From NCBI GenBank assembly GCA_020344215.1, contig CP070815.1, forward strand, positions 440,846 to 504,845: 64,000 bases of DNA, read 5' to 3'. Below the pieces are notes generated by a model. It did not search any database and had not been told where the DNA came from. It worked only from the letters and a program-made list of their open reading frames with translations. The stretch comes from Gemmatimonadota bacterium. Lineage in GTDB: Bacteria > Gemmatimonadota > Gemmatimonadetes > Palauibacterales > KS3-K002. Shown piece after piece: positions 8,906 through 17,415 of this stretch. Positions within the stretch are counted from its first letter, which is position 1. Every line of letters begins with the position of its first letter. The position numbers were made by a program, and so were the translations under genes.

Positions 8906-10660
8906 ATGGAAGCCTCGACAACCAAACCGGTGCCGGATAAGCCGGTGGCCCAGCCCCGCGGGGGCCGAGGCGTGGAGCTTGACCGCCGGTCAGGCGCGGC
9001 TGTTGCGGCTCCGCGCGGTCCAGAGATCCTACGCTGGGTCTACACCGCGCGGTTGGGGCTGGCCGGGGGCGTTTTCGCCGCTGCGGTGTTCACCTGGTCG
9101 CTGGCCTCGGCGACGCTGACGCTCACCGCCACACTCGCCCTGGTCGTCACGCTGATCCACACGCCGATCTCTTACTGGCACACACATGTGCGGCGACGAC
9201 GTCTGGGACCGAGTTTCCTGTATTTCCAGGCGATGCTCGACGTGCTGCTGGTGACGGTGGTGGTCGACCTGACAGGCGGTCGTGGGAGCGTCGTGGCGCC
9301 GCTCTACATCCTCTTGATCAGCGCTTACACCCTGATGCTCCCGCTGCGCGGTGGCTTCTTGGTGACGTCGATGGCGTGTCTCGCCTACATAGCGGATGTG
9401 GTTTGGGCTCAGGGGACTGCGGTGGACACGGTAGTCGCTCTGCAACTCGCGATCTTCGTCTCCGTAGCCATAGTGGTTGGGTTCATCAGCACGAAGCTCC
9501 GCGAGACGGGCGCTGAGCTGACTTCCGTAGAGCACGCACTAGAGCAGCTCCGACTCGATACCGGGGACATTTTGGGAAACATCCCGACGGCCGTGCTTAC
9601 AATCGACGGCGACGGGCGACTTGCCTACGCCAACCCGGCCGCCGAGCAGCTGCTCGGCATTACGGCCGGTGAGTGGCTCGATAGGCGGGTCATGGATGAG
9701 CTGGGGCGTCGCTCGAGCAGTCTACGCGCCGCGCTGGACCGAACGCGCAAGTATCGCATACCTGTGGCCAGCGCCGAGATCCAGGTGCGCCGTGACGGGG
9801 AGGACATCCCGGTCGGTATCAGCACGGCGGTGCTGGAGCGCCGCGAGGGGCCGCCGTCTGTGACCGCGATCATGCGCGACATCTCGGACCGCGTGCGGAT
9901 GGAGAAGCTGAAGCAGCAAACCGAGCGTCTAGAGGCGGTGGCGGAGCTCTCAGCCTCCCTCGCACACGAGATCAGGAACCCGCTCGCATCGATCAGCAGC
10001 TCCGTCCAGCAACTCGAGCTGGGCGAGAACGCGGACGACGACGATCGTCTGCTGTCGCACCTCATCCAGAAGGAGTCGGATCGGCTTTCTCGGTTGCTGA
10101 GCGATTTCATCGATTTCGCCCGCGTCCGAGTCGAGAGGACGAAGGAATTGGACCTGCGTGACGTCGTGAATCACGCCATACGGTTCGTTCAGCAGCATCC
10201 GTCGTGTCGCGAGCAGATCGAGATCCGGGTATCGCTGGAGGAGCAGCCGGTACTGTTCGAGGGAGATGAGGATCTGATGCACCGCGTGGTGACGAACCTG
10301 TTGCTCAACGCGGTTCAGGCGGCGCCGGCCGGGCGCAAGACGCGGGTCGATGTCGAGGCGCGCAACGGAGACGGCGACTTGGCAACCGAGGGCATCGACA
10401 TCCTGCATCCGGTCATCCTGTGTGTGAGCGACGATGGCCCCGGCATCGAGGAAAGTGATCTCAAGAGGATCTTCGATCCGTTCTTCACGAAGCGGCGAGG
10501 TGGATCGGGTCTGGGGCTGGCGATCGTCCACCGGGCGGTACGCGAGCACCGGGGCACCGTCCTCGTCGCATCCAGCCCGCAGACCGGCACGCGGTTCACC
10601 GTCTGCCTGCCGGGTAAAGCCCCCGCCCCAACCGACGCAGCAGGGGAGAAGCGGTCGTGA
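8906..10660 (+). CDS. pilS: PilS-like sensor histidine kinase
   Basis: This 584-aa protein starts at the ATG at 8906, preceded by GGTGGAG. Upstream in-frame residues fall in the promoter region and look non-coding. An N-terminal block of about five to six membrane segments (50-195) has no large periplasmic domain. A PAS domain follows (about 218-320), then HisKA with LAHEIRNPL (His354) and an HATPase domain with DDGPGIEE and GSGLGLAI. This architecture fits PilS, which senses pilin within the membrane in other bacteria. Its GTGA overlap with the regulator gene and the pilA gene 9 kb downstream support the call. Confidence 0.78.
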   Translation: MEASTTKPVPDKPVAQPRGGRGVELDRRSGAAVAAPRGPEILRWVYTARLGLAGGVFAAAVFTWSLASATLTLTATLALVVTLIHTPISYWHTHVRRRRLGPSFLYFQAMLDVLLVTVVVDLTGGRGSVVAPLYILLISAYTLMLPLRGGFLVTSMACLAYIADVVWAQGTAVDTVVALQLAIFVSVAIVVGFISTKLRETGAELTSVEHALEQLRLDTGDILGNIPTAVLTIDGDGRLAYANPAAEQLLGITAGEWLDRRVMDELGRRSSSLRAALDRTRKYRIPVASAEIQVRRDGEDIPVGISTAVLERREGPPSVTAIMRDISDRVRMEKLKQQTERLEAVAELSASLAHEIRNPLASISSSVQQLELGENADDDDRLLSHLIQKESDRLSRLLSDFIDFARVRVERTKELDLRDVVNHAIRFVQQHPSCREQIEIRVSLEEQPVLFEGDEDLMHRVVTNLLLNAVQAAPAGRKTRVDVEARNGDGDLATEGIDILHPVILCVSDDGPGIEESDLKRIFDPFFTKRRGGSGLGLAIVHRAVREHRGTVLVASSPQTGTRFTVCLPGKAPAPTDAAGEKRS

Positions 10661-12024
10661 CGAACAGCAAGCCAAAGATACTCATCGTTGACGACGAAGA
10701 GAGCCTGGTCGAGACGCTGAAGGTGCTTCTGAGGCGCGAGGGGTTTGAGACCACCACCGCCCTATCCGGCACCGAAGCCATCGAGAAGTTGAGTGAGGAC
10801 CCGGACGTCGTGCTGACCGACATCCGCATGCCCAGAGTCAGTGGAATCGACGTTCTCGCCGAGACCAAGGCAGCGCGACCGGACATCCCCGTCGTTCTGA
10901 TGACCGCCCAGGCATCGCTGCAGTCGGCGATCCAGGCGGTGAACCAGGGTGCGTTCTACTACGTGCAGAAGCCGTTCACCAACGACGAGCTGCTCGCCGT
11001 CCTCCGTAAGGCGGTGGACTTCGCAAGAGTGAAATCCGAGAATCGCTCGCTTTGGCGCGAGATCCGCAGGCGCGATGTCCGTGCAGGCTCGAAGCCGGTG
11101 GGCAAGTGCCGGAGTTTCCTCGAGGCTCTCCAGGTGGCCGAGACCGTCGCGCCCACCGAGTCGACTGTTCTCATCCAAGGAGAGAGCGGAACCGGCAAAG
11201 AGGTTCTCGCACGCTATATCCATGAGCTGTCCAGCCGCGGCGAGAATTCGTTCCTCAGCATCAACTGCGGGGCGCTCCCCGAGAGTCTGCTGGAATCGGA
11301 GCTCTTCGGCCACGTAAAAGGCAGCTTCACCGGCGCGCTCCGCGACAAGCAGGGACTGTTCGTGGCGGCCAACGGCGGGACGCTCTTTCTCGATGAGGTC
11401 GGCGAGATGGTGCCGGCGACCCAGGTCCGGCTGCTTCACGTGCTGCAGCAACACGAGGTGATCCCGGTCGGCGCTACCGAGCCGACCCGGGTCGACGTGC
11501 GGATCGTCGCTGCGACCAACGCCGACCTCGACGAGCAGATCCGCCACGGAGACTTCCGGACCGATCTGTTCTACAGGCTCAACGTGATCGCCATCCACTT
11601 ACCACCGCTGCGGGACCGCCGCGACGATATCCCGCTGCTGGCAGAGAACTTCCTCAAGCGCTTCGCCCGAGAGCGCGGCACCGAGCGGAAGCAACTGGCC
11701 GACGACACTCTGGGAATCCTGATGGAGTACGACTGGCCCGGTAACGTGCGGGAGCTCGAGAACGCGTTGGAACGCGCCATGGCGATGACGCAGGGCGAGG
11801 TCATCAAGAAGGACGTCCTGCCGGAGCGAGTGCTCGAGCGCCAGCCCCTGCCTCTGGTCAGCGGCCAGGCGCCGGTGAACCCAGCTCTCGAAGTCATTGA
11901 GCGGGCCTACATCGAATGGGTGCTGAGGGCGGAGGGCGGCAACAAGACACGAGCCGCCGAAGTCCTTGGCATAGATCCATCGACGCTCTACCGGAAGCTT
12001 GCCCGCTTTGAAGCTGGCGAGTAA
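10657..12024 (+). CDS. pilR: PilR-like sigma-54-dependent response regulator (NtrC family)
   Basis: This 455-aa protein has a receiver with phospho-acceptor D55 (TDIRMP), K105 and the usual acidic pocket. The AAA+ domain has Walker A GESGTGK (175-181) and Walker B FLDE (244-247). A Fis-type helix-turn-helix (NKTRAAEVLG) lies near the C-terminus. The sigma-54-contacting loop reads GSFTGA (222-227) instead of GAFTGA. Its GTG start overlaps the pilS stop. Its 3' end overlaps the next GT-C gene by 26 bases, so glycosyltransferase genes appear to belong to the pilSR transcript. The likely target is the sigma-54 promoter of pilA. Confidence 0.78.
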   Translation: MTNSKPKILIVDDEESLVETLKVLLRREGFETTTALSGTEAIEKLSEDPDVVLTDIRMPRVSGIDVLAETKAARPDIPVVLMTAQASLQSAIQAVNQGAFYYVQKPFTNDELLAVLRKAVDFARVKSENRSLWREIRRRDVRAGSKPVGKCRSFLEALQVAETVAPTESTVLIQGESGTGKEVLARYIHELSSRGENSFLSINCGALPESLLESELFGHVKGSFTGALRDKQGLFVAANGGTLFLDEVGEMVPATQVRLLHVLQQHEVIPVGATEPTRVDVRIVAATNADLDEQIRHGDFRTDLFYRLNVIAIHLPPLRDRRDDIPLLAENFLKRFARERGTERKQLADDTLGILMEYDWPGNVRELENALERAMAMTQGEVIKKDVLPERVLERQPLPLVSGQAPVNPALEVIERAYIEWVLRAEGGNKTRAAEVLGIDPSTLYRKLARFEAGE

Positions 12025-13738
12025 TCAGCGCGTCGCGCTGGGCCTGGCGGCCGCAGTCGCCGCTGCGCTCGTCGTCCGCGGTCTCCTCTTCTCGCTGCGC
12101 GGCGAGTACCTCGATTGGGACGAGGCGATGTACCTGCTCCTCGCCCGCAGTATCGTCGAGGGCGGCGGGCCGACGCTCAACGGGCTGCCACACACAGCGC
12201 TCGGACCTTTCGTGCCGCTGGCGAGCGCTGCACTGGCGCGCCTGTTCGGCCTGGAGGTGCTCGTCGCCCAGCGGGTTGTCACGATCCTGTCCGGCGCGCT
12301 GGTGATCGTGCCCATCTGGTATCTGCTGCGTCAGAAGGCCAGCGAACGGGTCAGCTGGACGGCTATCGCGCTGCTCGTCGCCTGGCCGGCTCTCATCGAT
12401 GTGACGCCGAGGCTCGGACCGATTTGGCTGCACATGTACGCGGGAACCGAGCCCACGTACCTGTTCTTCCTCTTCCTCGCTCTGGCTTGCGGTGAAGCCG
12501 CCCTCAGGCGGCGCGGGTGGTCCACGCTTGCTCTGGCCTGGGTGGCAGGTAGCTCGATGGCCTGTGCCTACCTGACCCGGGCTGAGGTGGTGGTCTTCGC
12601 CGGCCTCTACGTCATCGCTCGAGCCGTGGGTTGGGTCCGGGCGCGCGGCGACATGCCCGGTCTGTCGGTTCCGGCCCTGGCCGCACTCGCCTTCTTCGTT
12701 ACCGCCGCGCCTCACCTCCATTATCTGCATGAAGTGAGCGGCAGTTGGATCTTGAGTGGCCAGCCGCCGGTCATGCGGCCGATGGCCGAGACGCTCCAAG
12801 AGTCGTTCCGTGATGACCGTTACCTGGGGAACTTCATGCAGGCCTGGTGGCGGCTCGACACAAACCACGACTACTTCCTCAATCCGTACTGGGGCACACC
12901 TGAGGGTGTCTCGCTGGAGGAACAGAAGCAGCAGTTCGCTCAGGTGGCGGCGGCTACCACGCCTGTCGATAGGGGATGGTGGGGGCGCGTGTGGAGCAGA
13001 GCGACGAACTACGGCTACATGCTCTGGACCCTTTGTGGCCCCTATTTCCTGGTGTTCGTGCTGGTCGGGATCGTGGCAAGACGGAAAGAGTGGCTGCCGG
13101 TCTTCGGCCTCGCGGGTCTCGCGGCCAGCCTGATTGTCGGCTTCTATCTCGCGGTTCTTCCGCGATTCAGCCTGTACCTGATTCCGGCCTTCGCGCTGTG
13201 GGCCGCGCACGGGATTGAGGCTGTCTCGGAGCGGCTCGGAGGGTATAAGGACAGAGCCCGCTACGCGATAACCGGTGCACTCTTAGCCGTGTGCCTGTTC
13301 ACCGTGGCCCGAGCTACGACGGGTGACCTGGCGCAGGCCCTCGCGGCGGTGGCCGAAGATGACCGCCGCGCCGGCGAGCAGCTCTCGACGGCGCTGCCCG
13401 ATGACGCGCGGGTCAGCCATTGGCACCCCCGCATCGCGTACTGGGCCGGGTGGGAGTGGAGGCCTTTGCCGCTGGAGACGTTGGACGGGATCACTCACTA
13501 CTCGGCGAACCGGGACGTGAAGTACGTTCTGCTTTCCAGCGGCGGCTACACACCACTCAGGGCAGAAGTACCCTACATCCTGCTCATCCTCGACGATGCG
13601 CTTCTCGAGGCGCTGCGGCTGGTTCGCTCTGACCAGAGTGGGCGGCATGAGCACCCGGACGTGTTGCTCACCGAAGTCGATCCCATAGCCGGTTATGCGA
13701 CAGGGGTGCTGAGTCTTGACGTTGGGGAGGCCGAATGA
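11999..13738 (+). CDS. GT-C-like membrane glycosyltransferase, first of four chained after pilR
   Basis: This 579-aa protein has a membrane segment at about 11-30 followed by the acidic loop DWDEAMYLLLARSI, typical of the first extracytoplasmic loop of PMT-like GT-C enzymes. Many membrane helices follow, then a C-terminal extracytoplasmic domain (about 440-579). The TTG start at 11999 lies inside the end of pilR (26-base overlap); no better start is visible before the first helix. Its stop overlaps the next gene by four bases. It is probably a lipid-linked-sugar-dependent glycosyltransferase; sugar and acceptor are unknown. Confidence 0.65.
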   Translation: MPALKLASNQRVALGLAAAVAAALVVRGLLFSLRGEYLDWDEAMYLLLARSIVEGGGPTLNGLPHTALGPFVPLASAALARLFGLEVLVAQRVVTILSGALVIVPIWYLLRQKASERVSWTAIALLVAWPALIDVTPRLGPIWLHMYAGTEPTYLFFLFLALACGEAALRRRGWSTLALAWVAGSSMACAYLTRAEVVVFAGLYVIARAVGWVRARGDMPGLSVPALAALAFFVTAAPHLHYLHEVSGSWILSGQPPVMRPMAETLQESFRDDRYLGNFMQAWWRLDTNHDYFLNPYWGTPEGVSLEEQKQQFAQVAAATTPVDRGWWGRVWSRATNYGYMLWTLCGPYFLVFVLVGIVARRKEWLPVFGLAGLAASLIVGFYLAVLPRFSLYLIPAFALWAAHGIEAVSERLGGYKDRARYAITGALLAVCLFTVARATTGDLAQALAAVAEDDRRAGEQLSTALPDDARVSHWHPRIAYWAGWEWRPLPLETLDGITHYSANRDVKYVLLSSGGYTPLRAEVPYILLILDDALLEALRLVRSDQSGRHEHPDVLLTEVDPIAGYATGVLSLDVGEAE

Positions 13739-15801
13739 GCGCTGAGCAGGCCAGACGCTTCGGGACGGCTTGCCTGGCCGTGCTGGTCGTAGGGCTGTTC
13801 GTCATAACGTTCCTCCCCTGGTCCACCTGGCTCGGCCGCAGCGATGCCGAAGAAGTGGTGGGCTACGCGCTTACGTTGAGGCAGTGGCTGGTTTGGGGCG
13901 CGGTGATCTTGGCTGCCGCGCTGGTCGTCGATCACTACGCGCGTGGTCTGGTCGAGCGCCAGCTGGAGCGGTGGAGCGGTGCTGTTCTTCGCATCCCGGC
14001 CGGCGGCTACGCCGTTGTCTCTGGCGTCGCGATGCTGGCTGTCACCGCCCTGCTGGCCAGCGCCCTTTACGCCCGCAATCCCCAGAACGTTGACAGCATC
14101 GCCCAGCTCTTTCAGGCGCGCGTGTTTCTCGGGGGTGGCCTCTCCGCGCCGGCACCCGAGAACCCCGAGTTCTTCGGCGCGACCCACCTGGTGTGGCACG
14201 GAGGCCGCTGGTTCTCGCAGTATCCGCCCGGCCATGCGGCTCTCTTGACCCTCGGCCTCCTTGTCGGGCTACAGTGGCTGGTCAATCCTGTCGTCGCGGG
14301 CTTGACCGTCGCGCTCGTCTACGCTGCAGCGCGTGCGCTGTTCGGCGAAGCGGTGGCCAGACTCTCGGCGGCGCTCTACGTGGTCTCGCCCTTCGCACTG
14401 CTCATGAGCGCCAGCCACATGAATCACGTGACCACGGGTCTGTTCCTCGCCCTCGCCTTGTACGGTGCCGTGCGGACGGCGGGCGACCAGGGAGGACGCC
14501 TTTGGCCCGTGGTTACGGGCTTGGCGCTCGGGCTCGCCGCCAGTATCCGACCGCTCGAGGCGGCGCTCTGGGCGGCGGTACTTGGCATCTGGGTCTTGTA
14601 TCGAGGAAGATGGAAGGGCGCACTCCTTGCGGGGAGCACCTGCCTGCTGGCCTTGGCTCCCCTTCTGGTTTACAACGGTCTGACGACCGGGCACCCGCTT
14701 CGCTTCGGTTACAGCCTGCTCTGGGGTCCAGGTCACGGCTTGGGCTTCCATACTGATCCGTGGGGCGAGCCGTTCACTCCGGTCATTTCGCTTGCGAACA
14801 CGGCACTCGACTTCCAGCGACTCAACGTACTTCTGTTCCTCTGGCCGTTCCCGTCACTCCTGTTCGTGTTTGTCGCCCTGGCGGCCGCAGCTGCTGTACC
14901 CGAATCCCGACGCGGCGTCATCCTGCTTGCGGCTCTGCTGTTCGCGGCGCCGCTCGGCTACTTCTTCTACTGGCATAGGGACAACCTGCTCGGGCCGCGC
15001 TTCTTCTACGCGTCGCTGACGCCCGCCGTGGTGCTGACCGCTGCCGGCGTCGTGGCACTCACCAGGCAGGTCGGCCGTTGGCGCGGTGCTGTCTGGATGG
15101 TGCTGATCGCCGGGATGGCGGTCGCCGTGGCTGTGAACCTTCCCCAGACCGCCGGGACCCTGGCAGGCCGGATGCCCGAGCGGAAGCTGCACCCGGAGGT
15201 CGAGTTCAGGCGGGCTGGGATCGGCGACGCGCTCGTTTTCGTGAAAACCGGATGGGGCGGTCGACTTATCTCGCGGCTTTGGGCGTGGGGCGTTCCCGCC
15301 TCGGAAACGGAGCAGGCATACCGAGTAGTTGACGGATGTCGTCTGCAGACCGCACTCGATGAGGCCGATTCGCTCGTGGAGGCGGCCGCCGACTCGAGCA
15401 GAGCGCGGGCCGTTCTGGACCAGCGGTTGCGGGAGTGGCGAGCGATGGATCTCCCGGTCGCCCGCGATGTGCTGGCTGACAAGTCGGTCCGTGTCGATAC
15501 CAGCGTGGCGCTGGCCGAGCGATGCCACCGCGAGGCGCAGCGAGACGAGACGGGCTACACGGTCTATGGGACGCTCATCTGGAGGAACGATCCGTGGCTG
15601 CGGGAGGGCGTGATCTACGCGCGAGACTTCGGCTCCGAGCGTAACCGGCGCCTCGTGACGCGCTACCCCGGGCGGCGGTCGTTCCTCTACGCGCCGTTGA
15701 GTGCCGGACCTCTCGCGAGGCCGGTGGTGATCCCGCTCGATGATGATGTGGTAGGCGCCCCCCGTCACCAGGAGACCGTACGAACCCAGGAGGGCCGTTG
15801 A
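13735..15801 (+). CDS. GT-C-like polytopic membrane protein, second of the chain
   Basis: This 688-aa protein starts in an ATGA overlap with the previous gene. About twelve membrane helices fill residues 10-480. The extracytoplasmic loop QNVDSIAQLFQARVF, followed by a FSQYPPGHAALL motif, resembles the acidic loop and YPPG region of GT-C enzymes. The C-terminal 200 residues are soluble. It lacks a clear Asp-Asp or Asp-Glu pair in the first loop, so the catalytic call is weaker than for its neighbours. Confidence 0.6.
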   Translation: MSAEQARRFGTACLAVLVVGLFVITFLPWSTWLGRSDAEEVVGYALTLRQWLVWGAVILAAALVVDHYARGLVERQLERWSGAVLRIPAGGYAVVSGVAMLAVTALLASALYARNPQNVDSIAQLFQARVFLGGGLSAPAPENPEFFGATHLVWHGGRWFSQYPPGHAALLTLGLLVGLQWLVNPVVAGLTVALVYAAARALFGEAVARLSAALYVVSPFALLMSASHMNHVTTGLFLALALYGAVRTAGDQGGRLWPVVTGLALGLAASIRPLEAALWAAVLGIWVLYRGRWKGALLAGSTCLLALAPLLVYNGLTTGHPLRFGYSLLWGPGHGLGFHTDPWGEPFTPVISLANTALDFQRLNVLLFLWPFPSLLFVFVALAAAAAVPESRRGVILLAALLFAAPLGYFFYWHRDNLLGPRFFYASLTPAVVLTAAGVVALTRQVGRWRGAVWMVLIAGMAVAVAVNLPQTAGTLAGRMPERKLHPEVEFRRAGIGDALVFVKTGWGGRLISRLWAWGVPASETEQAYRVVDGCRLQTALDEADSLVEAAADSSRARAVLDQRLREWRAMDLPVARDVLADKSVRVDTSVALAERCHREAQRDETGYTVYGTLIWRNDPWLREGVIYARDFGSERNRRLVTRYPGRRSFLYAPLSAGPLARPVVIPLDDDVVGAPRHQETVRTQEGR

Positions 15802-17405
15802 GCGGTCTAGCAGACCGACGCCGGAATCTGCAGATGGCGCTGGCAGTCGGCGTCGTGGTCGCTGCGGTGGGTCTGTGGGCCCAGAACGAGTCGCTGGTGG
15901 GTGTCAACTACGACGACGCGATTTACGTCCTCTTGGCCAAGTCCGTGGCCGCCGGTGAAGGCTACGGGCTGAGTCATCTGCCCGTGGACGTCCCTGGTGT
16001 GAAGTATCCACCACTCTACCCGCTCAGCTTGGTCCCGTTCTGGGTTCTGGCCGGTTCCCAGGGAGCCGCTCTCTATGCCATGAAGTTGGCGAACGGCCTT
16101 TACATAGGTGTCGCGGCCGGGCTGTTCGCGTTCCTGCTCCTGGACTTGGGTCTGCTCGTGACGCCACTGGCGCTCGGAGTGGCGCTCATCGGCTTTCTGG
16201 CGGGTTCGATCATGCTCGTAAGCAGCGGCCTGCTGTCCGAGCCGCTGTACCTGGCGCTCCTCTTCCTCTCGCTGTGGCTAACCGACCGTACCGACGAGCA
16301 GCCTGGTGTGGGCCGGCTGATCGCTATCGGGGTCCTCGCGGCTCTGGTCTTTCTGACTCGTTCCATAGGTGTAGCGCTGCTGGCCGCTGTGGTCTTCGCG
16401 GTGTGGTACCGTCACGGCCGCCGCTCTGCGCTGAGCGTCGCTGGAACGGCGGGTCTGGTCATCTTGCCGTGGGTCGGTTTCGTCGTCGTCGCGTCGGGTG
16501 CTGTCCCCGATCTCTTGGTTCCGAGCTACGGATCTTACGGGCAACTCTATCTCGCCCTCGTTGCCGACTCGCCGCTGGCCACACTGGACGTGGTGGCCGC
16601 CAACGTCGGCGCGATCCTGCAAACACTCGGCGGAAAGCTGCTGCCCGAGCTGGGGGCCGTGGCCGAATCGCTGGTTGGGACCGCTCTGCTTGGCTTCGCA
16701 CTCCTCGGCTCGCGGCGTGTCGTCAAGAAGGCGCCGGCCACTGCCACTTACATCTGGTTCTACCTATTCCCGATCTCTCTTTGGGTATTCCCGCCCTTCC
16801 GCTTCGTCTTCATTCTCTTCCCGCTGGTGCTGGCTCTGGGCATCGTAGGCTTCCTGGGGCTGGCGGAGCGCGCCGGGGAGGCTTCGGGACTGAGGTGGAG
16901 AGGGCGCGTCATCGGCGAGCGCCGCTGGGCCAATTTGGCGATCCTCGCCGCCACTGCCGCGCTTCTCGTCCACCAAGCGTACCTCGAGGTCGGATCGGTG
17001 CGGGCTCGTGTTTGGGACGGGGCCCAGCTGGTCAAGTCAGCGGCCGGCGAGGAGGTCATCGACTGGGTGATCGACAACACGGAACCCGACGACGTCGTCG
17101 CCTTCGAGTTCGATCCGCTCGTCGCGCTCCACACGGGAAGGACGGTCGCGCCCAACAACTACCAGCCGGTTCACATCTGGTACAGTCGCGGCGAGTCACC
17201 GGTGGAGGAGCTTGCGCGCCTATTCCGCGAAATGGGTGTGCGGTACGTGGCGGTGAGGCGCTATGTCGCGGCGGCGAGCGGGCCGCTAAACGAGCTGATG
17301 GGGCGCTACCCTGGGGGGCTCGAGTTGATCCACATCACGCCCGGTGGCGTGCTGGTGCTCGAAACGCACCGTGCTGCGCTCGAGGTTCCGTCGGAAGCGC
17401 CATAA
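15798..17405 (+). CDS. GT-C-like membrane glycosyltransferase, third of the chain
   Basis: This 535-aa protein starts at a TTG overlapping the previous stop (TTGA). The first loop carries YDDAIYVLLAKS and then KYPPLYPLS, the same arrangement as in the minus-strand protein at 6889. About ten membrane segments precede a C-terminal periplasmic-type domain (about 405-535). It fits a PMT/ArnT-like enzyme that takes sugar from a polyprenyl carrier. It is separated from the next gene by only ten bases. Confidence 0.67.
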   Translation: MSGLADRRRNLQMALAVGVVVAAVGLWAQNESLVGVNYDDAIYVLLAKSVAAGEGYGLSHLPVDVPGVKYPPLYPLSLVPFWVLAGSQGAALYAMKLANGLYIGVAAGLFAFLLLDLGLLVTPLALGVALIGFLAGSIMLVSSGLLSEPLYLALLFLSLWLTDRTDEQPGVGRLIAIGVLAALVFLTRSIGVALLAAVVFAVWYRHGRRSALSVAGTAGLVILPWVGFVVVASGAVPDLLVPSYGSYGQLYLALVADSPLATLDVVAANVGAILQTLGGKLLPELGAVAESLVGTALLGFALLGSRRVVKKAPATATYIWFYLFPISLWVFPPFRFVFILFPLVLALGIVGFLGLAERAGEASGLRWRGRVIGERRWANLAILAATAALLVHQAYLEVGSVRARVWDGAQLVKSAAGEEVIDWVIDNTEPDDVVAFEFDPLVALHTGRTVAPNNYQPVHIWYSRGESPVEELARLFREMGVRYVAVRRYVAAASGPLNELMGRYPGGLELIHITPGGVLVLETHRAALEVPSEAP

Positions 17406-17415
17406 TCGTGAGTAG

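Noticed and set aside
11894..13210. Long minus-strand open frame (438 codons) opposite pilR and a GT-C gene
   Set aside because: It has shadow-type composition and overlaps two convincing plus-strand genes.
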